Below are positions 44,990 through 56,993 of a DNA stretch of 64,000 nt, piece by piece. Positions within the stretch are counted from its first letter, which is position 1; each line of letters begins with the position of its first letter. The notes under the pieces are model-generated. The model ran no database searches, was not told the DNA's origin, and worked only from the letters and a program-made list of their open reading frames with translations. The position numbers and the translations under genes are program-made. Source of the stretch: Hypholoma sublateritium FD-334 SS-4 (lineage: Eukaryota; Basidiomycota; Agaricomycetes; Agaricales; Strophariaceae); assembly GCA_000827495.1 (NCBI GenBank), contig KN817618.1:62001-126000 (forward strand). The letters run 5' to 3'.

Positions 44990-46772
44990 ATGCCTTTATC
45001 TTACCGACTCGGCTGCAGGCACCAGCCTTACCAGTTCGATGACCGGCTTTCACAAATCATTTGGGACCCTTCCTCTCCTCTGAGGCGCGGTAAGCCTACA
45101 GGAAGCCCTCTTGAGCTAATACTCGGTGCGCAGGACCTATACGCGTTCGTCGAAAGCGCAGTGGAAATTGATTGTAATTTAGGAATTACCCCGCGCGGTT
45201 CCTCACACCTCCTCCTCACCGCCGACCAAGCGCACGGCGTCGCATCTCACGGGAATCTAAGGTACCCGGGAAAGCGCCCAGACCAACGCACCAGTCGAGA
45301 CTGCGTTGTGTACCAGTCTCTTTCGCCTATCTACTTCGCCAGCGTCGAGGACCTAGAGAAGAAGCTGAGAACCCTCAAACCAAAAGCGAAGAAGGGAAAA
45401 CCGGGCGATACTAGCCAGGCAAACCGTGGATATTTACTAGACACGATCGACCTCTCGCGTGGGGCGTTCGAACATGGCCGGCAAGTCAGCTTTATGATTT
45501 GAGTTCAATCAGCATTCTCTGACGCGCGCAGTAGAGTCCTCTATCGCCTCTTGAGAGAGGAAATTAGACCAACCATGTACAGCGTAGAGCCCCCATCGTG
45601 GATGGGGGACATCGAAATTGCTTCTTTTGTTTTCAACACAAAAGGTGTTGATGATCGGCTCGCTGAGGAAAGAATTAAGACCCCTCACGTTCTTGATGTT
45701 GGATTTTGTCGGGCCACGCTGCCAAACCTGGACCCCGCACTTGGGTCAGCACAATACATCATTCCAGGTCGTAATGCCCTCCTTGGAAGAAAGGAGAAGA
45801 AAGAGGTAAGGTGGATTAACTTCAATGCGCATTGAACTCATATAATAGAAATAGACATTTAAACATGGCGAAACAAAGGCTATTAACACGGCAGATCCGG
45901 CGGCGCTACCACGCGCTATCCAGGAGCTGTTCCAAGGGTGCAAATCACCTTTGGTACTCCTTGTGAATAATAAAGAAGAAACTTTGAATTATCTTCGCAA
46001 TATGGGCGTAAACACCTCGGAATGGCAAGATGGACTGACAGGGCTGTTGTACAATGTAAGTCTCTTACCTTAAAATTTATCACATCCCGCTCTAAATCTC
46101 CACAGCAGAATTTCACGACTGGGAATGACTTTCAAAGCAACGCAGCGCCACGGTACAACAACTATCGCGATGGAAGAGACCGGTCGCGATCCCCCGGTCG
46201 TGGGTTTGACTACAATCATAACAGACACGCGTCAAACTCACGATCGCAGCCATACCAAGAGCCGCGCAGGAGACATCGTCTCGCGCCTGTATACGTCGTC
46301 GACGTCCGGCGGTCGTACAAGACGCTCATGGAGAGCGACAATGCCAAGACGCCCGTCGAGATCGCTGTCAAGCTGCGGCTGCCTGATGTCGAGGCTGGGT
46401 GGTGGTGTGCTGGGAACGAAGCGCCGTACGTGGAATGCACTCTATATTCATACGTTACCCGTTCTCATTCCGAGCGCGTGCAGGCTTTTAATAGACATTT
46501 GGCGGTCAATGGTCGCTGGGGCGGCGATTGATGAGCAACGGCAGCAACGGCAGCCTATACGCGATCCAGCCGCCGGGCCATCCGAGTCGCTCCCAGGCGA
46601 CGCACCCGAAATTAATGAAGGTGCACCTGAGGATGAAGATTCAGACGAAGAAAGGGATCCAAACGTCTCCGTGGTGCAGGCGCAGATCGCGAACAAGCCT
46701 GGGCAGGTCCCGGAACCTGTCGATATTCTTGACGTATCTGATTATGGCGACTCTTCGGACGACTCTGATTGA
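44990..46772 (+). CDS. RNase H-fold, DEDD-exonuclease-like protein (Gfd2/YDR514C-like?)
   Basis: Predicted exons 44990..45484, 45560..45805, 45855..46055, 46106..46425 and 46484..46772 give 516 residues in phase. The middle contains WMGDIEIASFVFNT, VLDVGFCRAT, FKHGETKAIN and, in the last third, VYVVDVRRSYKTLM and WWCAGNEAPLLIDIWRSMV. These resemble the D-x-E, glycine and HNAGNDA-type blocks of DnaQ-like folds in the fungal Gfd2/YDR514C group (resemblance, not proof). The usual catalytic His before AGND appears replaced by Cys, so activity may be lost. An RS/RG-rich insert (RDGRDRSRSPGRGFDYNH) suggests RNA association, and the C-terminus is acidic. The first intron junction is uncertain: the exon frame otherwise reads on to a stop at 45500. 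Confidence 0.62.
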
Positions 46773-47173
46773 AGATTTCCTGGACGATTCACGCCATTCA
46801 TTTTTGTTCATGCATATCTAGGTTGAATATATGGGACATCTTGCTGGGGGCTATGTAGTTTTCCATTTCGTATGCTGTACCATGACAAAAGAGCAGTAAG
46901 AATATCCAATTGGCTGTGCGGACTCTGTTCTAGGTGGCTGTGAAAAATTGCCATAATTAGCGTGCGTTATGCCTCGCTGAGTCGCTGACTTGTTCCCATC
47001 ATGGCTTCCGAGTCGCTGGTTTCCAGTGTGTGCATTGTTTGACACTTCGCAGCAGCCATCATGTTCTACATGCGGCACATCAGCCGACGCTGGGAGTGCA
47101 GGTTTAATTGTACTCCTTCTTTAAACTTCTCAGTCAGTGCACCTGCGTAGCTGCAAATATCCCGTCATCCACG
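46773..47173. other. intergenic region
   Basis: 3' region of the nuclease-like gene and promoter of the next gene; nothing else seen. Confidence 0.4.
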
Positions 47174-49941
47174 ATGTCGGGCACGCACTCCTCGGACTAC
47201 ATCACTCTGGAAACTACAGACCGCTTCAGTGGCCATACGCCGACTTCCTCACGCTTCCGCGAGTCTACGCATGTCATTCCGACGCCCGGGTCGCAGGGCA
47301 AACGCCCAAAGCCATTCGTGCGCGCCGAACTTCATTACTTCATTTCCGCTTTTTACCCATACCAATGACGCACAGACGCCACTCATTCTGAGGCTGCCCG
47401 TACTTATAGCGATACCGCTGACGATGCTCCTCCTGGGGATAGGCTTGGAGGTGGCGATCTTTATATCCAATCACGATAATGGTGTGTCGCCTTGCGCTTT
47501 ACGACGTCCGGTTCTGAATACATTTCTGACTTTATCCAGGCTTCAAGGTGCCCGTGAATAATGTGTTCAGCCTCTTCGGAGACGTCTCAGCTCAATTTCT
47601 GGCAGTAAGTCTGCCTGTGTGGGCTCGTGTGTCCGCTGTAACTAATCGTTCGCTAGTCGTTTTTCCCGACATTGTGAGTCGATCATTGAACTCTGTTGGG
47701 TGAACATACCTTGACGCTGTCCAGACTAGTGCTACCACTGGCTTTCACTTGGAGGGAGTTGGATTGGAATGTCAGGTCGTATCAGGTTTGAACATATCTC
47801 ATTCCTCTAGCCATTATTCATTATTCATTTCGACCTGTGTAGCCCTATCTTGTCCTGCAAAAAGGAAATGCGCTTGCTGAAGAGAGCCTTCTACTGGACT
47901 ACGTGCGCATCTTCATCTCAACATACCATATGTACTAAATTTGGTTTTATAGGTCGAGCTTGGGTACTTGTCGTTGCATACACAGCCTGTTGAGGAATAC
48001 TCACGACTTCACCCCTAGGCCACTACCGTCCCTGTTTCGCGCACTTCACTACAAGCACCGGACTGTCTTCTGGTCCGCGTTGACGGCCATGCTCACTTAC
48101 ACCTTCCAGCCGCTGAGTAGGTTCATCGCTATCCCACCGCCTTCACCCACTGATCACAGCACTAGCCGGCTCAATATTCCAGATTCGTCAGGCCGACCAG
48201 ACCGACAGTATGTCACTCAGCGGGCTCACCTATTTCTGACTGTTGCTTACCTTAAATCTAGCTTGGAGCGTGACGAGCATCAAAAGCATCGGGCTTGCGA
48301 CGGACGGCATCTCCGACCTCAATTCGTTCGTGGCCGCGGCCGGCTACACGGACGCATCCGCTGTGTTGGACAACATCGGCGACCCGCAGTTCGTATTTAA
48401 TGGCTGGGCAACCGCCGAAGTCGCGGTAAGCCCGTCCTCCGTAAGCTCTCCAGCGCGCGCCTAAATTGTATTTATAGTTCCCAGCGAATCCATTCCTGAA
48501 TGGGACGGTCACCGTGCAGACAAGCGGTATACAGACGAATGTGAACTGCTCGAACCCGGTGTCGTCGTCCTCCACCGCCGTGGGGACGAACATCAATATC
48601 ACGTCTACGTCGGTGAACGGGTGTACTGCTCTTGCATCGTTCGACACGTCGGTACGTATGTCGATTCTGTAGTATGCGCAATCTGACGTTCCCTGCAGGT
48701 CTCCACGGGCCAATACGGCGTCGTTGATGTCTCGTGTCCCGGAACGCCTGCTACGGAGCCCATCGAGTTCCACCCCGTCGCATTCTGGTATCTATTTGGT
48801 GGCTTCTGTCTGCGCTCACACGATTTACATGTTCTGGCCTTGCCAGGTTCTACAACCAAAATTCAAGTACAAATGCCGAACAAAACCAGACGGTGTTCTG
48901 CCAGCCCATAATCCAGGCGTTCGAAGTGCAAGCGGTGGCGAGTCTGAACAACGGGTCATTGACGAAAGTGACGGGAATCGGTCCATACATTCAAGACAAT
49001 AATGTATTTTCGCCACCGCAAAATGGCAGCGCGTTTAATGGGTACCTAACTATATTCTAGAATTGTGAATCCAGACTCACGCTTACATAACTACAGAGTA
49101 CTTTTCAATGAGAGTACCAATCCGTTTATTCAAGCTCGTGCCGACGCAACGAAATCCATTGTCCCTGCAGCCATCTTCAAGGCGGCCGCTCGCGCTCCGG
49201 GAGGTCTTCAAGCAACATTTGAGGAGGATAATGGCTTCCTGGTCTTCACCCAAACCTTCTATGTAAATATTGTTTCTTCCTGGAGGCTTCAAACGCTAAT
49301 TTTGTCGCAGACTCGCCACCTCTCTGTGTCCGCTCTGGCTGTGTACTTCGTCGACCAGAACACAACGCTAACCGCGTCCGTGGACTCGCTGGTACCACGG
49401 CTTGTCATAGAGTACGTCACTCCAGCCTTCCTTCGCCTACGCGCTAACACCCCTTCCTAGCGCACTCCCCGCGCACCTCCTTGCCATAATGCTGATCCTG
49501 ACGGGCCTCATCGGCCTCCCGCTGATGGTACGGCATCGCGGGCAGCGGCAGCGACTCCTACTCGCGACGCCGCCAGGTAACATCGGCTCGATCGTCGCGC
49601 TCACCGGGCGCTCGGGCTTCGGCGAGCTGCTCCTCCCCTACGACGACGCGCTTACACTAGAGCGCAAGCTCGACGGGCTGCGCTTCCGGCTCGACGCGCG
49701 CACGGGCGCCATCGTCGCGGACGACACGCTCGCGGGCGCGCATGGGGACGCGGCAGGCGCGATGAGCGCGCTCATGGGTGGCGGTGATGCGGACGAGCCG
49801 CCGGACACGGGCTTGGCGGAGTCTTCGTCGTTCCTTGCGCGTCAGGTCGCCACTGGCACGCTTCCGTGGGAGCGCTCGTGGGCGCCGGCGTCGGAGCCGC
49901 CGCTGAAGTCGCCGCTGTCGCGTACGGAGTACGTGCCATAG
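47174..49941 (+). CDS. DUF3433-type multi-exon membrane protein
   Basis: Sixteen exons by splice consensus and phase: 47174..47317, 47376..47481, 47540..47604, 47657..47673, 47725..47785, 47843..47902, 47953..47963, 48019..48116, 48160..48207, 48262..48425, 48478..48651, 48699..48787, 48847..49041, 49097..49262, 49311..49411, 49461..49941; 659 residues. Two exons are only 17 and 11 nt. Architecture: a disordered N-terminus, a TM helix (LILRLPVLIAIPLTMLLLGI), SFFPTLLVLPLAFTWRELDW, RTVFWSALTAMLTYTFQPL, a large N-glycosylation-rich extracytoplasmic part (NGTVTV, NCSN, NITST, NQNSS, NQT, NNGS), then a final TM helix near HLLAIMLILTGLIGLPLM and a cytosolic tail. This layout matches the DUF3433 proteins abundant in Agaricomycetes, whose function is unknown. 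Start at 47174 follows from the conserved first exon. Confidence 0.78.
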
Positions 49942-50732
49942 CCTACTCTTGCTTTGGAGTTGGCATTGTTTTCTTGGGACTCTTGCATGCTTTTGATGTT
50001 TAAGTAGTAGAGGTAGTAGCTTTGCGGGTACTGGCACGCCCTTGCGTGCCATGATATTCGATGTATCATCTCATTTCGTCGTAGTATATTGACCTAGGAC
50101 TTTGGACTTTCATTTCACCTGGGATATTCGTACAATACATAACGCTGCCACTACATACATACTGTCGATGTGCTTTCCAAAACGCTATTTCGTCACATCA
50201 TTTGCGCCCAGTGGAGCCAGGAAGGAGATACAGAATGGGTGTGCGCACTTTCCATGTCTTCATATCTACATGCGCACTCTGGCGCATTATTTTTTCTGTA
50301 CAGAGATCTATGAAGGTGTGGCATCACATACACATATAATGATAGCAGTCTCAACAACGGTCCCAAGGCTGTGCCCGCGTGGGCCGTAGGCCTCTTGGAG
50401 GTTTTATCGCCAACAATTACATCCGTCTATTTTTAGAATTTCACAACACAGCCTGCCAGTGGCGGCCCTGCGGAAGATGATGCAAAATGCTGCTGCAAAT
50501 CAACTGCAACTCTACATATAACGGCTTCGTGAGGGTCAGGCCAAACTACGTGGATTCTCGATATATCGGCTGAGAACACAGCCTCTCTTACCTCATTTCC
50601 AAGCTTGCCAATATAGCTTACTTACGAGTATCAAGTTGCACAGCAGGCTATCGTGATTCGGGATAGCACTTGAAATCCAAGGACGTCCCACGATTGCAGT
50701 CACAAAACACATAGAAGCATTCATCTGATCTC
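49942..50732. other. intergenic region
   Basis: About 0.8 kb with no supported gene between two plus-strand genes. Confidence 0.4.
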
Positions 50733-52235
50733 ATGACTCGGATCCATAGCATAAAAGTCGGCGCAATTGGAAAAGAGTCCAACGCTCTCGGAATCATTTC
50801 CTTAATGTCTCTTCCCGTGTACTTGAAGGTCGACAATGTGCCCGCCAGACCTATGAGGCTCCCGTACTATCTTGCTGATAGCAAGCAAGCTGCACCTCAG
50901 ATGATTTTAAACTCAACCTGGGCGGCAGAAGGAAACAATCAGAGCATCGTGGGGAAGATTCTACAGAGCTCTTTTGATGAGAAAGAGGCTGCGAGACACA
51001 ACCCGCAGCGAAATGGCCTCATCGGCACGGTGATGGATGCGTATGCCACTCACCACCATCTAATACTCAGGTTATTAGTTTGAAATCAACTTGAGGTGGT
51101 CTATATTCATTAATTGTCGCAATCCATAGGCCCGACGATATTTGGATTGCAATTATAACACAGTTCAATTTTTAGTGAGTTGGCGAGCCCGTAGTCCCTA
51201 CTCTTTTATAACAGACCGTATCACCAGCGTCAACGCGCATTCCGAGGAGTTGCGCTCACATTTTGTTGCACATGAAGGCCAGAAGGTCCTCCATGTCCCA
51301 GCATCTCAAGGATTCGATTTTACCTATATTTCCAAAGCAATGGCAGAAGAAATTCACCAAAATGTGGGTGAGAAGATCCGAGTTATAAATTCGCGGCTAA
51401 CCTAGTCTACATTTTTCAGGTAGTCGATAAAGAGCTCAAGAACTGGATTCTACCCGCGTTCAGCACAACCACCGATAACGATACCATTGTATCTGCAGCA
51501 ATCATGATGGCGACCCTCAAGAGCTACTTTTCCTACGAGTCCGGAATAACCTGCGGAATCCCTTCCATCACCCTCGAAGGCACGCAGAAAGACTGGCTGA
51601 ATGTTCTGCACCGCCTGGACAAGCTCGAAGCCTTCGGCACTGAGCCCGCCGCATGGGCGGCACTGCTGCAGCCCGTCCTCGCGCAGTTCGTGGCCGCATT
51701 CGACGGCAAAGCAGACATAGCCTTCTGGAAGCGCATTGTAAATGTTGACGAGTACTGCGGTGGCGGCACCGTCTCGGGGTGGATCGCGCTCTTCGGGGCC
51801 TGGACGGACACTGGTCGTTGGACCGGCCCGAACCTCCCCGCTGCGCCTGGGGCGGATCTCGCGCAGTGGGCAGCAACGCAGACGACTCGATTCATGCTTG
51901 ACCTCAACCACCTGCCTGTCGGATTTTGCGATGTCGATCTCGTCCTTGTAGACGACCTCGAACGCTTTCCATGCGTGATTGTCGCGGGGCATGTGGCGAC
52001 AGTGGCAGAGGGAGATGCCCGCGACACCGTACGCCCGCAGCCAGGCTGGTTCATGGTCTTGAAAGCCACGAAAGAAGAACAGGCGCCTGGGAAGGAAGAT
52101 AAATTGAGAAAATACAAGGAGGAGGCTCAATTAAAGCAGGCATCGGGCGTGTCCACAAGGTCAAGCAAATTTGGGGGTCTGCTTTGCCTGAATGGCAGTA
52201 TGTTTGACTCCATAATGTCTCTCTTCAAGAGGTGA
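50733..52235 (+). CDS. DUF4419 family protein
   Basis: Four exons, 50733..51070, 51130..51174, 51228..51363 and 51420..52235, give 444 residues; the second ATG at 50805 (MSLPVYLKV) may be the true start because the conserved part begins there. Diagnostic DUF4419 stretches are RPDDIWIAIITQFNFYVNAH, EELRSHFVAHEGQK, FSTTTDNDTIVSAAIMMATL, SYESGITCGIPSITLEGTQ and WLNVLHRLDKL. The C-terminal part is rich in Trp/Gly (GGGTVSGWIALFGAW) and ends with a Lys/Glu-rich segment. The family is widespread in basidiomycetes, often in many copies, and has no known activity. No signal peptide or membrane helix is evident, so a cytosolic location is likely. Confidence 0.85.
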
Positions 52236-52888
52236 TACAATGTACAATTGTAGCCAGTTCAAGTCGATTCGCAGCAGAGATAAGATGGTTCACGGAAGGT
52301 TGCTGGCGAAAGCCGGTATAAGGAATTTGTAAACCTCCGGTAACTGCCGAATAAGTTTAAATCCAGCACCACGTAGAGTCGCGATGACCTACGATGTTCT
52401 CCTCGCTGCACATGTCTACTACAAGTAGTCCAGGAAAATCTTTTCTTCTATGGTTTACCGAGATTATATGGCATAGGCGATCGAGGGGGCTGGTGTGCAG
52501 ACGAAGAATGAGAGAATCAGGACTCCACGCTATACGCGTATTATAACATTGCGCATTTCATAAATTTCAATTATAATATTGATCGCAATTAGGCAGATCC
52601 CTTGGAAAAACTTGCACAGGGAATCGGCGCCGGAGCTAGCTGGATAACCATAGAAATTGAGTTCGATGCAAACAAGGAAACTCAAACTTGCCCTGCAGTC
52701 ATATGTGGTACAACTCCAAAAAAGCAGTCTTGAAATGCCCACCATTTTGCAAGGATGCCCATCTCTGACCCATCGAGGCCCTGGAGTTGACACTATTTAG
52801 CGACAATTAAGGCGAAAGATACAAATATGTCTAAAATACAAATGAAAATCATCATGACTGGCGTACTGCCGACAGGTATCGCACAAAA
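52236..52888. other. convergent intergenic region DUF4419 / ARP10
   Basis: No gene seen; contains both 3' ends. Confidence 0.4.
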
Positions 52889-54872
52889 CTATGCGGCATG
52901 AGCAGTCAGTCGCACATTAGCAGGCGGGGCACCTGCCGACAATGGGGTACGTGTCCAATCTGGCAAAATGTGATGAGAAGACTGCTTCGAATCAAGCGAA
53001 ATGTCCATATCCTCCTCGGTATTCCTTGCGTCTTCTTCGTCCCACCGTTCACGCGCTACTTCGACACCCCCGGTCTTGATTGAGCTGTGGCCATGCATCA
53101 GCTTGTCGCTCGACCGCCAAGACAGGAAACAATGACATACCCGGCTAATGAGCCCCCAACCCACGCCAGACATGCTGGCGCAAATGCCGGCGCCTTGCCT
53201 GCATTCGCCGCCGCTCGTTCGGACGTCACGGCCGGAGGCGATGGATTATTTAGGATAGCGAAGAACGGTAAGAGTGGGCGGAGAGGACCATACTTGTCAT
53301 ACGGTGGAGGGTTGGGTCTGTCTGGCCGCGTCTGCTGCCTGGTTTGTGTTGGCGGTGCAACTGCGCGAACAATCTCGTCGTGCAGGCGAGGAATAAAGCC
53401 CGGGAGCATCGCTGTTCCTCCGGAAACAAGAACGGATGACGCCATCGTTTTGCGTAGATCGCGGGGGACCTAGGCAAGGCGTTATGTTTGGATTTATAAA
53501 ATGTTGGGTGAGAACATACTTTTAAGAGTGCGTCGAGAACTGCTTCTGCAAGGCTACTTTCATCAATGTCGCCACCTTCGAATAACAGTTCCGCTGCGCG
53601 TTCCCGCACCCATCCCGGGATTTTCAAAGTTCCGCGGCCAGTACCATACTCTTGTGAAGGCGGTGGAGGAACCTTCATCTCAATATCCGTTGCTGTAGAA
53701 TGTCGCAGATACATCGATGCCAGCGCTTGTAGATGACCTTCTCCGGGAGGTGTCTTGTTATCTGCCGTTGTTGCAGACTCTGTTTCTTGCTCCGATAACT
53801 CAAACTCCGAGCCAGTCTGTGTGGAATCACTGGGTGGAAAATCCATTTCTGACCCTTCGTCTTCCTCTGGTGCTGGTGCAGGCGCCCTCTGCTTTCCGCT
53901 TCCGGAATTGAGACTTTCGCCAACAAAGCAGCATCGGGTCTTTATTTCTTCAATGACGGCATCAGTCAGAACATCCTGTGGAACTCGTGTAGCTCGATGA
54001 GGTGGAACGCTGGTTGCATTGAGCGTTGACGTAGGTGGACGGTAGGTGCCGAACATGAGGAGAAGGGCGCGGAGATGGGATGTGAGCTTGGATCCGGCGA
54101 GGGGTGTGGTTTGAATTTGGGGAAACATGGGTCTCGCAGCAAAAATCTAGTGGGGTGTTAGAGTAAGCAGAAAAGGTTTGCTAGTACACTCACCGGTAAA
54201 GCCACGGATTCCAGATGTCCGCAGTCCAAAACGAGGCCAGTTATACGGCCAACAGCCAGTAACGATAAGAGGTGACTGCAAGCAAAAGACACTGACGGTA
54301 CCTTCTCTGTGTTCAGCCCTTTGATCAAACTCCAAAAAGAAATAATATACGCACCTGGTTCTCGAAAAGGATCCGAGCGATTATCTCTTTAATATATAGA
54401 GGAAGCAGCGGATGCTCGACAAGGATGACTTTGCGCGCCTTAGGATCTGCCAACAACGAGCTTCATATGTCCATGAATGTGCCAGACAATACAAACAAAA
54501 AAGAGCTCACTCGTGAAAGACAGATCTCAGGCAGGCCTGCAAACGAACTTCGAGCAACCTTTCCTCCTCTGCCCTTTCAGCTAAGTCCTTGGCGCGATTA
54601 AGTTTCCAAAACTGTGGCCCGGTCGGCCCTCCACCGTAGAAGACGTCCCTGGGCCGTCCTTCTCCACTGAACCCGACTTTCCATATCCGCGAACCTGGGT
54701 CAATGACGACGCGATCTTCAACGCCATACAATGAATGCCGTCTCGTTGTTGCATAATGAGGAGATGAATGAAGAGCTGGGGGACCATCCGTCGCGGCAAC
54801 CCGCGCAGCTGCTGGTGTCGTCGGATTGAAGGAAGTTTTGGCGCGGGGCGTAGCAGTGGGGGTGGTCGCCAT
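52889..54872 (-). CDS. ARP10: actin-related protein Arp10 (dynactin pointed-end)
   Basis: Six exons, 54511..54872, 54355..54460, 54194..54301, 53520..54146, 53141..53469 and 52889..53084, give 575 residues. Start is the ATG at 54872 (MATTPTATPRAK). Actin-fold signatures: RVVIDPGSRIWKVGFSGEGR (phosphate-loop-like), KVILVEHPLLPLYIKEIIAR, GRITGLVLDCGHLESVALP, SSVLVSGGTAMLPGFIPRL and LAWVGGSLAGSIKTGG. This pattern fits fungal Arp10/Arp11, which caps the Arp1 filament of dynactin together with p62, p25 and p27 (family knowledge). Exon 4 carries a long acidic, disordered insert (EEDEGSEMDFPPSDSTQ) that most actins lack, and the C-terminus is extended. It is divergent from SHP1 with 310 bp between the starts. 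Confidence 0.88.
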
Positions 54873-55182
54873 GCTGGGGAATTCAGATATTTCTTCCCTC
54901 AGGAGAATTAAAAGATGTCGATGAAGACTCCAGTCTTTACAGTGGCGGACGGATGGTAAGTCGGCGCGTTTACCCAACCATCGAACAAAACCTACGCTAT
55001 CAGCGTCGAGTGTTCTCAAAACGTTCAGTGCCAGTCAGAGTTCGCGTCGCAATACGTTGCAAGCCGGTAACTACCGAATGTATTCAAAGCCAGCTTGACG
55101 GCAGCCGCGGCAGATCATGCAGAGCAGGTAATCATGACGCGTCGCAATTAACTCTACCTAATACCTATACTTCTACCCCACA
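54873..55182. promoter_or_regulatory. bidirectional promoter region ARP10 / SHP1
   Basis: A 310-bp gap between two divergent start codons. No individual element could be assigned. Confidence 0.5.
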
Positions 55183-56692
55183 ATGTCTGATAGCGGGAAC
55201 AACCCATCTGGCGTGGGGCGTACCTTAGGCGGTGAGCCAGCAGAGCCGTTGCCCGCGAGCTGGGCACGGCCAGCAGCAGCCCCGAGAGTGGGACGCGTTG
55301 GCGATTGGTCGGGAACTGGGTCGTCCTCATCAGGGTGCGATCTATGCGCCGCTCCCATGTTCCTTTGCTAACGAATGATCCAGGGCGAATAGGGGCCGGT
55401 TTGGCACTATAGCCAGCTTAGGAGGTTCCAGTGGCGGGGGCCCACCGGCCGCGCATGATGACGATGACGACGACAGCGATGACGAGAACAAGGGGGCCGA
55501 AAGCTGGTTTGCGGGAGGCGAACGAAGGTTTTCGATTTCTCTGGTATCTCAGTGGCGGCGATCTTACTCGGAATAAAGCGGCATTTCCGTCGAAAATCCG
55601 GACCATCAGCGTTCTGTGCCGGGAGGGAATATGGTCAGAGATCTGCTGCGAAGGGCAGCGCAGTGAGTTCGGCGGTTAGATCGAAGCACAAGAGCATTGC
55701 ATTGAAATTAAACCACTTTTCAGAGCTGGCCCTGCTTTGGAAACGCCTACGCGACGTAGTGGAGCATTTTCTGGAGGTGGACATACACTCGGAAGCGATG
55801 AAGTCGATAGCTCCTTTATCCCGGACCCATCTGCCGAGGATGGCGAAGGTACGGTTTTTTCGCTTGCTATGGAAAGCTCTAAGGCCGATCTGTGCATATA
55901 GAAGAAACGGCGATTCGTCACCTTGTATTTTGGCGTAACGGCTTCCAAGTTGAAGATGGAGAGCTGAAACGCTACGACGACCCAGCCCAAGCTCAAATTC
56001 TGGCCGAAATCAATGCTGGGTATGTTAGCAATCTCCTCGGACAGCTCTATTGTTTTGTTATTGAATGTAATTGTAGCCATGTGCCACCCGCTGTGTTAAA
56101 CGTTCTTCCTGGCCAACATGTGGAACTCCGCGTTACGAAACGCATTAATGAGGACTACGTACCCCCAGTGGGCACGAAGACATTTGGAGGGTCAGGTCAC
56201 CGACTTGGGGCTGTGGTTCCTGAGGTATTCAACAGCAGCAGCAATGAGGCTATGCCTGGATCGTTCCCCACCGGGTCGATCCCAATTGCGCAATCCTCGG
56301 CTCCAGAAAAAGCTGAGATAAAGGCGAAGTTTGAGGTGGATCAGACGCTGCCCACGACAAGTATCCAAATTCGGTTGGCAGATGGGACCAGGTCTGTCCT
56401 CATGCCCAACGGCGTATATAACTTTGCGCTGATAAGATTAACAGAATTGTTGCTCGCATGAATCTCACGCATACAGTTGGAGATATAAGGAATTTCATCA
56501 ATGCGTATGTCACATTTCTCCCCTTACGATCATGCAGGTTTATCTCAGTATCCACGTAGTTCACGTCCTGAAAATCTTGTCCGACCTTATACTATCGGAA
56601 CGACGTTCCCGAATCGCGTCTTAGAAGATGACAGCGCAACAATCCAAGGCGCAGGATTGGTGAATAGTGTTGTAGTGCAACGCTGGGTATAA
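55183..56692 (+). CDS. SHP1: Cdc48/p97 cofactor Shp1 (p47, SEP + UBX domains)
   Basis: Eight exons, 55183..55334, 55384..55527, 55579..55662, 55724..55848, 55902..56019, 56077..56391, 56445..56504 and 56560..56692, give 376 residues, the usual p47 size. Order: a Gly/Ser-rich N-terminus with [12 protein letters not shown] and an acidic run; the conserved p47 motif [17 protein letters not shown] followed by [12 protein letters not shown]; the SEP domain ([57 protein letters not shown]); and a C-terminal UBX domain ([62 protein letters not shown]). It adapts Cdc48/p97 for membrane fusion, proteasomal degradation and Glc7 phosphatase regulation (family knowledge). A UBA domain, present in animal p47, is not seen at the start. 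Confidence 0.92.
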
Positions 56693-56993
56693 TTGCACGC
56701 CCAGCCCTGCTCTTCATATTGTAGAAGTTTCACCTTTTTCACATCGATCAGCATGACTATTTGTAGTTTTCGTGTATCCGCATGCTGCGGTGAGCGCACA
56801 TTGCAGTTCAAATTCATGTACATAATAACTTGTTTACTATCATTCCTATTGACGAACGGACATTAGGCTGTCACAAGTGTCAACTGTGTCATCCATATAG
56901 CTAGGCCACAGGGGCCGACAGGTAGGTACAAATATCGTCAGCTGTTCTCCGTTTCGTACGAATATTATCCGCACTTCACCGCTGCGAGAAGGT

